A stretch of DNA of 64,000 bases, from positions 1-64,000 of the forward strand of contig CAYYNQ010000042.1 in assembly GCA_964473105.1 (NCBI GenBank), in the 5' to 3' direction. This document shows positions 27,209 through 36,361 of the stretch, one piece after another. How positions within the stretch are numbered: the stretch's first letter is position 1; every line of letters starts with the position of its first letter. Position numbers and translations under genes: made by a program. The notes beneath the pieces are model-generated. The model was not told where the DNA came from and ran no database searches. It saw only the letters and a program-made list of their open reading frames with translations. Origin of the DNA: CAYYNQ01 sp964473105. GTDB taxonomy: Bacteria; Sumerlaeota; Sumerlaeia; MVZB01.

Positions 27209-28636
27209 TCAGCGGTGGGTTGCCAGCGCGGCATCGGTGTCCATCACGTTCTTGTCGAACACCCGCGGACGGCCTGCGGCATAATCGCCGGTAAAACATG
27301 CTTGGCAGTAGCCCTGCGTGCGCGGCATGACCTTCAACAACCCCTCGACGCTAATAAATCCCAAACTGTCACTGCCAATAACCTTGTTCATTTCATCAAC
27401 AGTGCGGTCATGTGCCAGAAGCTTTGATTCATCCGGTGTATCGATTCCGTAATAGCAGGGATGCTTCCATGGCGGTGCTGTGATACGCAGGTGCACTTGA
27501 CGTGCCCCAGCCTTGCGTAACATCTCCACAATCTTGATACTTGTCGTACCGCGTACTATGGAGTCGTCGACAACGGCAACAGATTTTCCCTCCAGTATCG
27601 ATCGGACCGGGTTGTATTTCAGCTTTGCCCCGAAATGGCGGATCCCCTCATCGGGCTCGATAAAGGTTCGACCCACATAATGTGAACGGATCAGCCCCTG
27701 ATGATAGGGAATTCCCGAACCCTTGGAAAACCCGATTGCAGCCGCATTGGAACTATCCGGAACCGCAATACAAATTTCTGCAGGCGCCGGATGCTCCTCG
27801 GCAAGCTGCTCGCCGAGCCGGTGGCGCAACCGGTAAATGCACTTGCCTTGTCCGATTGAATCGGGACGGGAATAATAAATATACTCGAATACGCAGAACC
27901 TTTCTTCTTCCGGAGTGAACGGGGTTTCCATCCGAACACCCTGCTCATCGACCACGATCATCTGACCCGCCTGCAATTCACGCAAGAACTGAGCGCCGAT
28001 GATATCCAACGCACAGGACTCCGAGGCAATAACAGTCGCGCCGTCGAATATACCAACGCAAAGTGGGCGTAACCCCCGAGGGTCTTTAACCCCTATCATT
28101 TGGCCGGGCCTGAGAAACGCCAGTGAATAGGCCCCCTTGATCCGATAGAGCGCGGTGACCAGTGACTCAAGAAAATCCTGACTGGGCGACTGGGCCAACA
28201 GATGCAAAATAGCCTCGGAGTCGGTACTGCCTTGAAAAATCGCCCCATGTGATTCCAGTTCACGGCGCAGCTCGGTCGCGTTGATCAGATTTCCATTGTG
28301 TGCAACCGCCAAGGACCCCTGCTTATATGTTACGAGAAGCGGTTGGACATTACTTGACAAGTTGGCTCCGGTCGTTGAGTAACGGACATGACCGATGGCC
28401 ATATTGCCGGGCAATTTTTCCATCACTTCGGGGGTAAAGACTTCACTCACCAGACCCCCGGCTTTCTGACTGTAGAGGCGCCGTCCGTCCGACGAAACAA
28501 TCCCGGCACTTTCCTGGCCACGGTGCTGCATCGCGTACAGGCCTAAGTACGCAAGCTTTGCTGCTTCCGGATGGCCGTAAACACCCACTATACCACAGGC
28601 TTCGCGCGGCATCTCTTCTTGATAAGGATCGGTCAT
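27209..28636 (-). CDS. purF: Amidophosphoribosyltransferase
   Basis: About 475 residues. The glutaminase nucleophile is the Cys in PREACGIVG, preceded by a short propeptide normally removed. The substrate segments MQHRGQESAG and HNGNLINA follow. The PRPP-binding motif VAVVDDSIVRGTTS is at about 350. C-terminal cysteines (YCQACFTGDY) resemble those ligating the [4Fe-4S] cluster in Bacillus-type PurF. It makes phosphoribosylamine, the first step of purine synthesis. The start could be MTDP (28636) or an ATG four codons earlier. No other pur genes are adjacent. Confidence 0.96.
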   Translation of the reverse strand: MTDPYQEEMPREACGIVGVYGHPEAAKLAYLGLYAMQHRGQESAGIVSSDGRRLYSQKAGGLVSEVFTPEVMEKLPGNMAIGHVRYSTTGANLSSNVQPLLVTYKQGSLAVAHNGNLINATELRRELESHGAIFQGSTDSEAILHLLAQSPSQDFLESLVTALYRIKGAYSLAFLRPGQMIGVKDPRGLRPLCVGIFDGATVIASESCALDIIGAQFLRELQAGQMIVVDEQGVRMETPFTPEEERFCVFEYIYYSRPDSIGQGKCIYRLRHRLGEQLAEEHPAPAEICIAVPDSSNAAAIGFSKGSGIPYHQGLIRSHYVGRTFIEPDEGIRHFGAKLKYNPVRSILEGKSVAVVDDSIVRGTTSIKIVEMLRKAGARQVHLRITAPPWKHPCYYGIDTPDESKLLAHDRTVDEMNKVIGSDSLGFISVEGLLKVMPRTQGYCQACFTGDYAAGRPRVFDKNVMDTDAALATHR

Positions 28637-28921
28637 TAGGTTTAGCAATTCCCTGATCGGGTAGCCGATTCAATCACGCAGACCGATATCCTATACGAGA
28701 ACTGTTAAGAGGGCAACGGCAATTGAACAACGTGGGCCAAACCCCAACAGTGTATTCTGGATCCGGTGGGAATCGATTATATTTTGGGAAGACAATAAGC
28801 AGATGACTGATATACAATAGTTTTGGTAGTAATGGGGAATTGACCCCCTGCAATCCCCGGCTTGATTATTTAACCCACACGTCGATAGCTTTATCCATCT
28901 GTGCGATCGCGGAGATTTTCG

Positions 28922-29449
28922 ATGGCTGAAAACACAGCAAAGTCAAAGAAGAGGACAAACTCCACCAACCCGACATTTCCGGACCCATCGCTCTCGCTGA
29001 TCGAGTTCGGCGATGCATTAGGCTTACTGCTGGCCGCCAAAACCGAACGAAATTTAGAAAGGAAACAAATCATCCTAAAGAGGGTTGCCTATATTCGGAT
29101 TGATTCCACGTCTTGGGGAGCCCAAGCCATCCCGGAAGTCTGGATCCAGCAGGATAATGAGGGCCTCTACACGGCAATCGAGGCCAAGAGCAAAAAAATA
29201 TTCCGTTACCCGAGTCGGGATCGCTATGAAATGGCTTTTCTCAGCCGCGAAATATTTGAATGTGCAATCAAATGCCTAAAAGAAAAAAATATGACCCCAC
29301 TTTATGAATTATGTGTCGTTATATTTGCCTCACGCGATGGTTTCGACGCCGAAAATGGGTGTCTTCTGGCCCCGGACAGCTATGCGGCTGAACGGCCGGA
29401 ACTGGATGGAGACCAGTGGATAACAACCCCCGCGACCTTTGAATCATAG
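28922..29449 (+). CDS. Hypothetical protein, unrecognised
   Basis: 175 residues from the ATG at 28922, eight bases after CGGAG; an upstream GTG at 28901 lacks a site. The first 20 residues are Lys/Thr/Ser-rich and probably disordered. The rest looks like a compact alpha/beta domain with no known motif, no membrane segment and no cysteine pairs. It lies alone, divergent from purF. I do not recognise the family. The good ribosome site and balanced composition support a real gene. Confidence 0.6.
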   Translation: MAENTAKSKKRTNSTNPTFPDPSLSLIEFGDALGLLLAAKTERNLERKQIILKRVAYIRIDSTSWGAQAIPEVWIQQDNEGLYTAIEAKSKKIFRYPSRDRYEMAFLSREIFECAIKCLKEKNMTPLYELCVVIFASRDGFDAENGCLLAPDSYAAERPELDGDQWITTPATFES

Positions 29450-29745
29450 ACTTATTAGGACAACGCCATATTCTGAAACCCGGCGGGTGGGGGGGAAATG
29501 ATACACCCAGGCTCCCCATTTATGATGGGGACTTACTTGACATATTATAAATTCATACCATGGCCTTCGGTCGGTCAGGCCGGATCTGGATGAGATGTCA
29601 GTCCATTTAAATACTGTCACGTGTAATGATGAATCCTGGTTTCCGGAAGCCCTGTTTCCCATGACGCAGACGGAAGATGCAATCTGCTGGGGTTCGATCA
29701 CCCATCTCAAATGAAACGCTATGCCGTCGAAGAATTGATACTCCC

Positions 29746-30483
29746 ATGATTCAGACTCAAAATCAGTTGTCTCTTGGTGATTATATGTTACGTGAGGGCC
29801 AAATCACGTTGTCCCAGTTTAACCAAGTACTCGAGGAACAACGCAAAAGTTCACGTTCAATTGGCCGAATTCTTGTTGATACTCAACTGATCACCGAAAG
29901 TATGAGGATGACAATCCTTCAGAATCAGTTCGGGTTCAAGCTAATCCGCCTGCCAGAGGAGAAAATAGACCAACTGATCCTCGCCCTAATCCCATTCGAC
30001 TTTGCGGATAAACACAAAATTGTCCCAATTCGTCAGGAACCCGACCGTGCGCTGGTCGTCGCGATGGAAGACCCGACAGATATAATGGTGATAGATATGA
30101 TTGAAAATCAACTCAAAATGGATGTTAAACCTTTTGTTTCCAGCAACAAAGAAATTGCAAAGGTCCTAAATCAGTATGGCATTCAGGAACGACTGACGCC
30201 CGACAACCTAGAGATTAATTTAAATGGCCGGCCGTGGTATCGATTCCTGCGCAAACATACGCTCCCAATGATGGTCCTTCTACCACTCGCAATTCTCTTT
30301 ACAACCATACAATTTAACTGGTGGGGAATCGGAAACCTCCTGAATCGGTCCTACTCGGAAGGAATTATATCCGGGTTCGATTTTTTCCTGTATCTTCTCC
30401 TGCTATGGATTTTATGGTCAATTATCCTCTATTGGCTTAATGGCATCGTTTTCAATACCGGGAAACCCGGGGAGAAAATTTAA
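29746..30483 (+). CDS. MshEN (GspE N-terminal) domain protein with two membrane segments and no ATPase domain
   Basis: 245 residues from the ATG at 29746. Residues about 8-150 match the GspE/PilB N-terminal MshEN domain: LGDYMLREGQITLSQFNQVL, ILVDTQLIT, VPIRQE, LVVAMEDPTDIMVIDMIE. In MshE-like ATPases this domain binds cyclic di-GMP. Instead of the ATPase core, two hydrophobic helices follow at about 180-200 and 212-238. The protein could be a membrane-anchored c-di-GMP sensor or an adaptor for a secretion or pilus machine. The DUF2752 gene starts three bases after its stop. Confidence 0.75.
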   Translation: MIQTQNQLSLGDYMLREGQITLSQFNQVLEEQRKSSRSIGRILVDTQLITESMRMTILQNQFGFKLIRLPEEKIDQLILALIPFDFADKHKIVPIRQEPDRALVVAMEDPTDIMVIDMIENQLKMDVKPFVSSNKEIAKVLNQYGIQERLTPDNLEINLNGRPWYRFLRKHTLPMMVLLPLAILFTTIQFNWWGIGNLLNRSYSEGIISGFDFFLYLLLLWILWSIILYWLNGIVFNTGKPGEKI

Positions 30484-30485
30484 CC

Positions 30486-30929
30486 TTGCCTGCCCCCCAT
30501 GGAGTCCATTCCCCGGGATCATCACCCAAACCTTCACCCTTTCCACACCGACTCATCTGGTCGCTATTCTCCCTGTTCATCCTCGGCGCAAGCTGGGCAA
30601 TGCCTCTCTGGCCTCCTTCCATCCATCTGATGACGCTTTGTCCCTTCAAGACCATGACCGACCATCCCTGTTTCATGTGCGGCTCGACCCGTGCCTTGCA
30701 TGCCCTGACCCATGGCAGGTTCGGCGAGGCCTTCACGTTGAACCCGCTGGGTGCAGCTGTTGGATTATCAGCAGGCCTTTTTATTTTTTACGCGCTTCTT
30801 GGCCGGCTAACAGGAATGAAATCAATACCTGACATCACAGTCTGCCCGAAATATTTCCGGGTTCTTTTCGTTCTGGCCCTTGTTCTGGTCATCTTTAACT
30901 GGTTATACCTAGTTCGTGCAGGACGCTAA
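30486..30929 (+). CDS. DUF2752 small membrane protein
   Basis: 147 residues from a TTG three bases after the previous stop. The family signature is present: CPFKTMTDHPCFMCGSTRAL with its cysteines, then HGRFGEAFTLNPLGA. Three hydrophobic segments lie at about 24-45, 85-105 and 122-142. The role of DUF2752 proteins is not established; they are small inner-membrane proteins with conserved cysteines that might bind metal. Close spacing suggests co-expression with the MshEN protein. It is convergent with mqnA. Confidence 0.8.
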   Translation: MPAPHGVHSPGSSPKPSPFPHRLIWSLFSLFILGASWAMPLWPPSIHLMTLCPFKTMTDHPCFMCGSTRALHALTHGRFGEAFTLNPLGAAVGLSAGLFIFYALLGRLTGMKSIPDITVCPKYFRVLFVLALVLVIFNWLYLVRAGR

Positions 30930-31126
30930 ACGTTTTAGGAATACACTTATACCAAACATTTTTCGGTCAAATTGATCTGTTAGGGTTGAAATCGATCGTA
31001 TTCAATGATGCGGGCCCGATGAAATATGACTGGTTCCGAAAACATCCCTCGAATTTCACGCATCGGGCCAAGTGCTGGGTTGCTGTTCCATTTATCTGCC
31101 CGGCAAGATTATCCATTGGGAGGGTT

Positions 31127-32002
31127 TCACGTCCGCAACTTCCAGCCGGGTGAAAACAGATCAAGTTCAACACCTAGCTGATAAAAACGCTTTAAACCCG
31201 CAATCGCACGCTCATCCAGTGTAAATTGGATGTTATTCGACAGATAATCCTCGGCTTTTTCAGCCGTCATTTTTTCCTCCTCAAGATTTGGACATGCCGA
31301 TATCACCTCCCTTATTCGCAAAAGATTTGATTTCAACTGTTCATCCAGACGTTTGGGCCAGATTCCGGTCCGCACATCCGGATGTGTCGCCCACACTGCA
31401 TAAACGAATGGCAAGCCTGTCCAGCGAGTCCAGCACTCCCCCAGGTCAAGGCAGCCGACCCGCGTACTGTCCGGCAAAGTGACCGCCCCCTGCCCATGCC
31501 GGCTGATCCAAGAATTGGCATGTGATCCGATCAGGACATGTACCTCGCCATCAGCCGGCAACTTTTCGGGATGGGTGGGCAGGGTTGACGGTGAATCCGC
31601 AATCTCAAACTGGTTGTTGCCGAGTTGTTTCTGCATGACGATTACTGCAAGCATGTTGCTAGTCCGGGAGTGGCTGTCCATATACAACCGGGTCGCGGCT
31701 GCAGGATCATTGCCGACCAGCAATACGCTACGAACTGGCCCGTTGGAGCCGATCATGTTGATCCCGGCAACATACCAGTCCGGATTTGTAAACAGTGACA
31801 CCACGGGAACCATGCCCATGTTGATCCTGCCATCTTCCAACCAGTCCGCCAGCTCACCCGGTGTGCCCTCGATCAGGTGAAGCTCCTCGTCCGGCCATTG
31901 GTCGAGGCCATGAATCAACGGACGCATGTTCAGGTATCGGACTACACCCAGCTTAAGGGGTCTGACGGACACTGTTGTTCCCCGATCTTTCTCCGTTGTC
32001 AT
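31127..32002 (-). CDS. mqnA: Chorismate dehydratase MqnA (futalosine menaquinone pathway)
   Basis: About 291 residues from the ATG at 32002; in-frame codons further up exist. The N-terminus LGVVRYLNMRPLIHGLD and the segment ADWLEDGRINMGMVPVVSLF match MqnA, a periplasmic-binding-like fold that dehydrates chorismate to 3-enolpyruvylbenzoate. TGLPFVYAVWATHPD is the second-lobe pattern. It suggests the organism makes menaquinone through futalosine rather than MenFDHCEB; other mqn genes are not in the window. It lies 61 bases downstream of accA in the same direction. Confidence 0.85.
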   Translation of the reverse strand: MTTEKDRGTTVSVRPLKLGVVRYLNMRPLIHGLDQWPDEELHLIEGTPGELADWLEDGRINMGMVPVVSLFTNPDWYVAGINMIGSNGPVRSVLLVGNDPAAATRLYMDSHSRTSNMLAVIVMQKQLGNNQFEIADSPSTLPTHPEKLPADGEVHVLIGSHANSWISRHGQGAVTLPDSTRVGCLDLGECWTRWTGLPFVYAVWATHPDVRTGIWPKRLDEQLKSNLLRIREVISACPNLEEEKMTAEKAEDYLSNNIQFTLDERAIAGLKRFYQLGVELDLFSPGWKLRT

Positions 32003-32063
32003 CGGCAATCTGTGAATCATTATGTAAATTTTGGGGCGGGTTGTGCCTTGGTAAAAGGCCCGG

Positions 32064-33026
32064 TCACGCAGTCGACTCGTGGAAGATCCCAATGCGCCTG
32101 TATTTCTCAAAACGTTCCTGAAGAAGGGTTTCCGTCTTGATCTTTTTCAATTCGGTGAGATTTCGCTCAATGAATGACCGCACGTTGTCCGCAGCCTCAA
32201 CTGGTCCCCGATGCGCACCGCCCATAGGTTCGGGAATGACTTCATCGATAATACCCAATTTGAGCAGGTCAACGGCTGTCATCTTCAGGCATTCAGCAGC
32301 CCGGTTGGCAAACTTCGCATCACGCCACAAGATGGATGCACAGCCCTCGGGGGTAATGACACTGTAGTAGGCATTTTCCATCATCAAAACCCGGTCACCA
32401 TACCCGATCCCCAGAGCCCCGCCGCTTCCACCCTCGCCAATAACCGTGCAAATTATGGGCACCCGGATCGTCGACATTTCAAGGATATTCCTGGCAATAG
32501 CTTCCGCTTGCCCACGTTCCTCCGCCCCGATTCCGGGATAGGCCCCCTGTGTATCGATGAAGATGATGATTGGCCGGAGGAACTTCTCGGCAAGGCGCAT
32601 CACACGCAGGGCCTTGCGATAACCTTCGGGATGCATCTGCGCGAAATTCCGGTAAACATTGTCCCTGACATCCTTGCCCTTCTGCTGTCCGATCACAGCG
32701 ACCGGTTCATCATTCAACATGGCGAAGCCCGCGACACAAGCATGGTCATCACGAAACTGACGGTCACCGTGCAGTTCCGTCCAGTCCTTAAAAATGGAGC
32801 TGACGTATTCAAGCGTGTGGGGTCTCTGGAGATGGCGTGCAATCTGGACACGCTGCCAAGGTGTCAGGTTGCCATATATTTCCCGATGGATCTCGGCAAG
32901 GCGCTTCTCAAGTATTTCGATCTGGGCATTCTGATCAGGTTGGGGGTCCTCGGCACCACGTAGTTTCGTGATTTTTTGCTCGATCTCGGTAATCGGTTTC
33001 TCAAACTCAAACGTGCTGACAGACAT
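32064..33026 (-). CDS. accA: Acetyl-CoA carboxylase carboxyltransferase subunit alpha
   Basis: 320 residues with GGAGG seven bases before the ATG. The N-terminal coiled segment (FEKPITEIEQKITKLR) is followed by LTPWQRVQIARHLQRP. The crotonase-type core comes next: IFIDTQGAYPGIGAEERGQ and IGEGGSGGALGIGYGDRVLM. With AccD it transfers the carboxyl group from biotin to acetyl-CoA, the first committed step of fatty acid synthesis. The length matches the usual 315-320. accD is not in the window. Confidence 0.97.
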   Translation of the reverse strand: MSVSTFEFEKPITEIEQKITKLRGAEDPQPDQNAQIEILEKRLAEIHREIYGNLTPWQRVQIARHLQRPHTLEYVSSIFKDWTELHGDRQFRDDHACVAGFAMLNDEPVAVIGQQKGKDVRDNVYRNFAQMHPEGYRKALRVMRLAEKFLRPIIIFIDTQGAYPGIGAEERGQAEAIARNILEMSTIRVPIICTVIGEGGSGGALGIGYGDRVLMMENAYYSVITPEGCASILWRDAKFANRAAECLKMTAVDLLKLGIIDEVIPEPMGGAHRGPVEAADNVRSFIERNLTELKKIKTETLLQERFEKYRRIGIFHESTA

Positions 33027-33166
33027 GCCTCGACCTCCAGATCATTGTGCTTGGCGTTTCACGGATTATCACGGATCGATTACCTGCGACCTCCATCTAT
33101 TCAATCATATGGCAGTTCTAAATGACAAGGATCCCGATTAACTGGAAACCGGGCTTGCGAGTTAGA

Positions 33167-34084
33167 TCACTGGGCCCGCGGCCTGTCGTACTGGAAAGTA
33201 ATCACGACCTGAATCTCATTCTCCTTGAAATCCTCATAGAGAGGTGGCAGCCTTCCGGTCTTTTTCAAGGCCTCCACGGCATAGCGATCCAGTGCGCCGG
33301 GGGGACCCTCCAGAATCCGGATTCCCGTAATGCTACCATTCCTCAAGATCGTAAACCTGACCTTACAAAACAACCCTCGCTGGGTGATATGGGGTGGTCT
33401 GAAATTCCTCTGGATCTTGCGTTCAGCAATCAGAAGATATGTCTGGCTGAGATTCCCAACAAGTGCTTTTATTTCAACCTTCTTGTCGGGTTTTTCAGGG
33501 ATCGGGACATCCGGAATCTCCGGGACCTTGGGGCTGGGGGGGGGAGTCGGACGAGGGGGTGGTTTCACCTTTTCCTTGACCGGCTTGGTCCTTTTGACTG
33601 GCTTTGGAATCGGCGTTGGGCGTGGTGTGGGAGTTGGGATGGGGGTTGGTTCAACAATCGGTTGCTTGCTTAGGACCTTTTTGACTCGGCCACTTTGTTT
33701 CAATGTAGGAATCTTTTCTTCAGGTTCTGGGATAAGGATTTCCCGTTGCGGTTCCTGAATTGGCTCCGGAGTGGGTTGAGGGGTCGGTTCAGGTTCAGGG
33801 GTTAGCTCAGGTTCAGGGGGTAGCTCAGGTTCACGATCTGGCTCTGGTATCTTGAGCGGTTCCTCGGGAGACTCCAACTTCGGCGACAAGATTGCCACTT
33901 TCATGCTGGGTAGCCGCTTGGGAGTGGGCGTCAGTAGACTGAGGACCAGCAGAACAGACATCATCAGGAAATGAATTCCAAGGGAGATAAAAAGGTAGCG
34001 ATTCAATGGACGCGGTCTCCGACCTGTTCCCGAATCAGAACCACCCTCAATTTCCCGGAGTATTAACACATCGGGATCCGCCAC
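33167..34084 (-). CDS. tonB: TonB/TolA-family energy transducer
   Basis: 305 residues from a GTG that overlaps the exbD stop by one base (TAGTG). One membrane anchor lies at about 29-51. Residues 65-190 are a Pro/Glu/Lys/Thr-rich periplasm-spanning region with PEPEP and PTPRP-type runs. The C-terminal domain at about 220-303 is of the TonB type (RNGSITGIRILEGPPGALDR, then AVEALKKTGRLPP). It would pass proton-motive energy from ExbBD to outer-membrane partners. A TolA role is an alternative, since no TolB or Pal gene is adjacent. The gene ends the parA-parB-exbB-exbD-tonB run. Confidence 0.88.
   Translation of the reverse strand: MADPDVLILREIEGGSDSGTGRRPRPLNRYLFISLGIHFLMMSVLLVLSLLTPTPKRLPSMKVAILSPKLESPEEPLKIPEPDREPELPPEPELTPEPEPTPQPTPEPIQEPQREILIPEPEEKIPTLKQSGRVKKVLSKQPIVEPTPIPTPTPRPTPIPKPVKRTKPVKEKVKPPPRPTPPPSPKVPEIPDVPIPEKPDKKVEIKALVGNLSQTYLLIAERKIQRNFRPPHITQRGLFCKVRFTILRNGSITGIRILEGPPGALDRYAVEALKKTGRLPPLYEDFKENEIQVVITFQYDRPRAQ
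33791..33826 (-). repeat. 18-bp tandem repeat within tonB
   Basis: Two near-identical 18-bp units (AGGTTCAGGGGTTAGCTC, the second with T to G in the G run) plus a partial third to about 33835. They encode the Glu-Pro-Glu-Leu-Pro/Thr-Pro steps of the Pro-rich region. In-frame slippage here would change spacer length without breaking the protein. Confidence 0.7.
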
Positions 34085-34521
34085 TATTTTCTTTGCGGGA
34101 GTGATTCCGGTTCCGTCGGCAGGCCGATATTCTCGACCCCTAGATTTTTGAGCCGGGCCAGCACCTGGGCAAAAACGTCGTAGCGGGCTGACTTATCGAC
34201 TTCAATCATGATATCCAGCTTTTCATATTGAGCATGCCTGTCCTGAATCAATGCGTCGAGATCCTCCAAAGCAATCCGTTCATCCTCAACATATATCTGT
34301 TCACTAAATCCTGCCTCCGGGCTGCGGGTGATCACGATCGTGACGGTCTTGCTTTCTGTGCTGATCGGTGCGACGGAAACCTTTGGAAGGTCGATCTCGA
34401 TACCGTGCTTCAGAACGGGGGCCACCAGCAAAAAGGCGATCAACAGGATAAATGCTGTGTCCATGAGATTGGTCAGGTTCATCTCAGAGAGGATGTTTAA
34501 TTCCTGGCGATGGCGTTTCAC
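34084..34521 (-). CDS. exbD: ExbD/TolR-family proton-channel protein
   Basis: 145 residues. Short cytoplasmic N-terminus, then one membrane helix containing the proton-carrying Asp (NLMDTAFILLIAFLLV, Asp about 17 to 22). A periplasmic domain with the LPKV start typical of the family follows (IDLPKVSVAPIS). The C-terminal part DKSARYDVFAQVLARLKNLG is the usual end. It pairs with ExbB to convert proton flow into force on TonB. It sits 30 bases after exbB and overlaps tonB. Confidence 0.93.
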   Translation of the reverse strand: MKRHRQELNILSEMNLTNLMDTAFILLIAFLLVAPVLKHGIEIDLPKVSVAPISTESKTVTIVITRSPEAGFSEQIYVEDERIALEDLDALIQDRHAQYEKLDIMIEVDKSARYDVFAQVLARLKNLGVENIGLPTEPESLPQRK

Positions 34522-34551
34522 GGGATGGCCTTTTTTATGATTGCAAGATCA

Positions 34552-35457
34552 TCAGTATTTTGGTGTTGACTGCACGACCGTCTGTTTCATGATTTTTTTC
34601 TGGATAACATTACTCAACTCGAGTGAGAAAGCATCCATACGGGCGATCAGGACCCGAACCTTATTGGTCAGGTAATTGTACATGATCGATGCCGGGATGG
34701 CGCAGAACAGCCCGCCGACGGTGGTGATCAGGGCCGTGGACAGGCCCGGCGCAAGTGAGCTGAGGGCGACTGAACCGGTATTGGTCAATGATTGGAAACT
34801 GCCCATGATTCCCCAGACCGTACCGAACAGGCCAATGAAAGGGCAAACGCTTGAGGTGGTCGCCAGAAAAATGAGTTTACTCTCCAGATGCGTGATCTCG
34901 GTCGAAATAGTTCGCTCGAAAACCCTTTCGAGACCAACCTTGGCAAGTTCAATCCTTGTGTGGTTATCAAAGCTGTAACCATCCTGATACCAATTCTCGA
35001 CTTCCAGCTCGAGATATCCTTCGCGTAAAACCTGAGCGAGGGGAGACTCCGAATAGGATGATGCATGTTTGAATGCTTCGCCCAGGTCTCCCGAACCCTG
35101 ATTGCAAAGATCAACGAACAGGTCTGTTTGGCGTACCGCCTGACGAATGTGGAGATATTTATAAACGATTACCATCCAGCTGAGTACAGAAAAGCCGGCC
35201 AGAATCAAAAGGCTGAATTTACCTAATATATCCGCATTACCAATTAGCCGAAACAGATCCACCCCCAGCCATTTTTGCATATTACTGCTTTCGGCCTGGG
35301 CAATTGCAACGCCGGCCATAGAAACCATAAATACCAATAATAACAACACTATACGAATTATATCATAAATCTTGAAAGGGTGTTTCAGCGTTCGGGATAA
35401 TAGGATTCGGAATATTCTGTTGTAAGTTTTCTCTCGATTAACATTCAGTTGTGGCAT
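34552..35457 (-). CDS. exbB: ExbB/TolQ-family proton-channel protein
   Basis: 301 residues. An N-terminal hydrophobic segment at about 36-54 resembles a signal peptide (ending AIAQA), an extension found in many non-enterobacterial ExbB proteins. The three family helices follow at about 80-100, 195-220 and 235-265 with the conserved FIGLFGTVWGIMGSF and LAPGLSTALITTVGGLFCAIPA. ExbB and ExbD form the proton channel that drives TonB. The gene starts 16 bases after parB, so the energiser genes appear to share the chromosome-segregation transcript. Confidence 0.93.
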   Translation of the reverse strand: MPQLNVNREKTYNRIFRILLSRTLKHPFKIYDIIRIVLLLLVFMVSMAGVAIAQAESSNMQKWLGVDLFRLIGNADILGKFSLLILAGFSVLSWMVIVYKYLHIRQAVRQTDLFVDLCNQGSGDLGEAFKHASSYSESPLAQVLREGYLELEVENWYQDGYSFDNHTRIELAKVGLERVFERTISTEITHLESKLIFLATTSSVCPFIGLFGTVWGIMGSFQSLTNTGSVALSSLAPGLSTALITTVGGLFCAIPASIMYNYLTNKVRVLIARMDAFSLELSNVIQKKIMKQTVVQSTPKY

Positions 35458-35473
35458 ATCTATTCGGGTCCCT

Positions 35474-36361
35474 TTAGTCGAGTGTTAGATTCATTTGTTT
35501 GACAAAGTGGTTAAATTCATCCAGCGACGAATAATAGACTTCGATTTTTCCAGAGGTGTTTGATTGAGGCCGAATCCTGACACGAAGGCCGAGTTGAATC
35601 TGCAGTTTTTCCTCAAGATCGACGATCTCATCTGGTTTCGTTACATTTTCAATCACGCTGGATGTAGGAGGTCCCTTTAAGATCTGGCGCACCATTTGTT
35701 CGGCCGCGCGGACACTGAGGTCGTTGGTCATAATTTCACGTGACAGGGCAATCTGGGCATCCTCATTTTCGATTGTCAGGAGAGCCCTCGCATGACCGGC
35801 ACTGAGGCTGCTGTCTTCAATCCAGTTGAGGATCGTTCGAGGTAACCGTAACAGTCGCAGTGAGTTGGTAATTGCGACCCGGGATTTTCCGACCCGTTCA
35901 GCCACCTGGTCCTGAGTCAGCGCAAATTCCTCGATCAGTTGACGAAATGCCTCGGCCTCTTCAACGGCATTGAGAGCCTCGCGCTGGATATTTTCAATCA
36001 ATGCCAGTTCAAGCATTTCCTGATCATCAAACTCCCGGACAATCACCGGAACCGTCTCGAGACCAGCCAAGGCAGCGGCCCGCCAGCGGCGTTCACCCGC
36101 AACAATCTGATATTGTGCATCAACATGACGCACAACTAGAGGCTGTAAAATCCCCTGTTTTTTGATGGATTGGGCCAGTTCATCAAGATTATCTTGATTC
36201 ATTGACTTTCTTGGTTGGTACGGATTAGAAACCAAACGATTAAGATCGAGTTTTTGGATTTGATCATTGGATCCGTCAGAACGTGTAATTGTATCAAGTT
36301 GGCTGTCAGAACCCAGCAGGGCATCAAGTCCCCGACCCAACGCTCGTTTTTTTGCAGACAT
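35474..36361 (-). CDS. parB: Chromosome partitioning protein ParB (Spo0J family)
   Basis: 295 residues from the ATG at 36361 (MSAKKRALGRGLDALLG, the standard opening). The CTPase/ParB motif GERRWRAA lies at about 95. The helix-turn-helix (LTQDQVAERVGKSRVAITNSLRLL) and a C-terminal dimerisation domain follow. ParB loads at parS, slides as a CTP clamp and guides origin segregation with ParA. Two parS copies lie upstream of parA. The gene overlaps the end of parA by about 38 bases, so the two are translationally linked. Confidence 0.96.
   Translation of the reverse strand: MSAKKRALGRGLDALLGSDSQLDTITRSDGSNDQIQKLDLNRLVSNPYQPRKSMNQDNLDELAQSIKKQGILQPLVVRHVDAQYQIVAGERRWRAAALAGLETVPVIVREFDDQEMLELALIENIQREALNAVEEAEAFRQLIEEFALTQDQVAERVGKSRVAITNSLRLLRLPRTILNWIEDSSLSAGHARALLTIENEDAQIALSREIMTNDLSVRAAEQMVRQILKGPPTSSVIENVTKPDEIVDLEEKLQIQLGLRVRIRPQSNTSGKIEVYYSSLDEFNHFVKQMNLTLD

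Noticed and set aside
35720..35740. TTTCACGTGA inside parB as a third parS
   Set aside because: Only the core matches; the outer bases deviate from the consensus, so ParB binding is unlikely.
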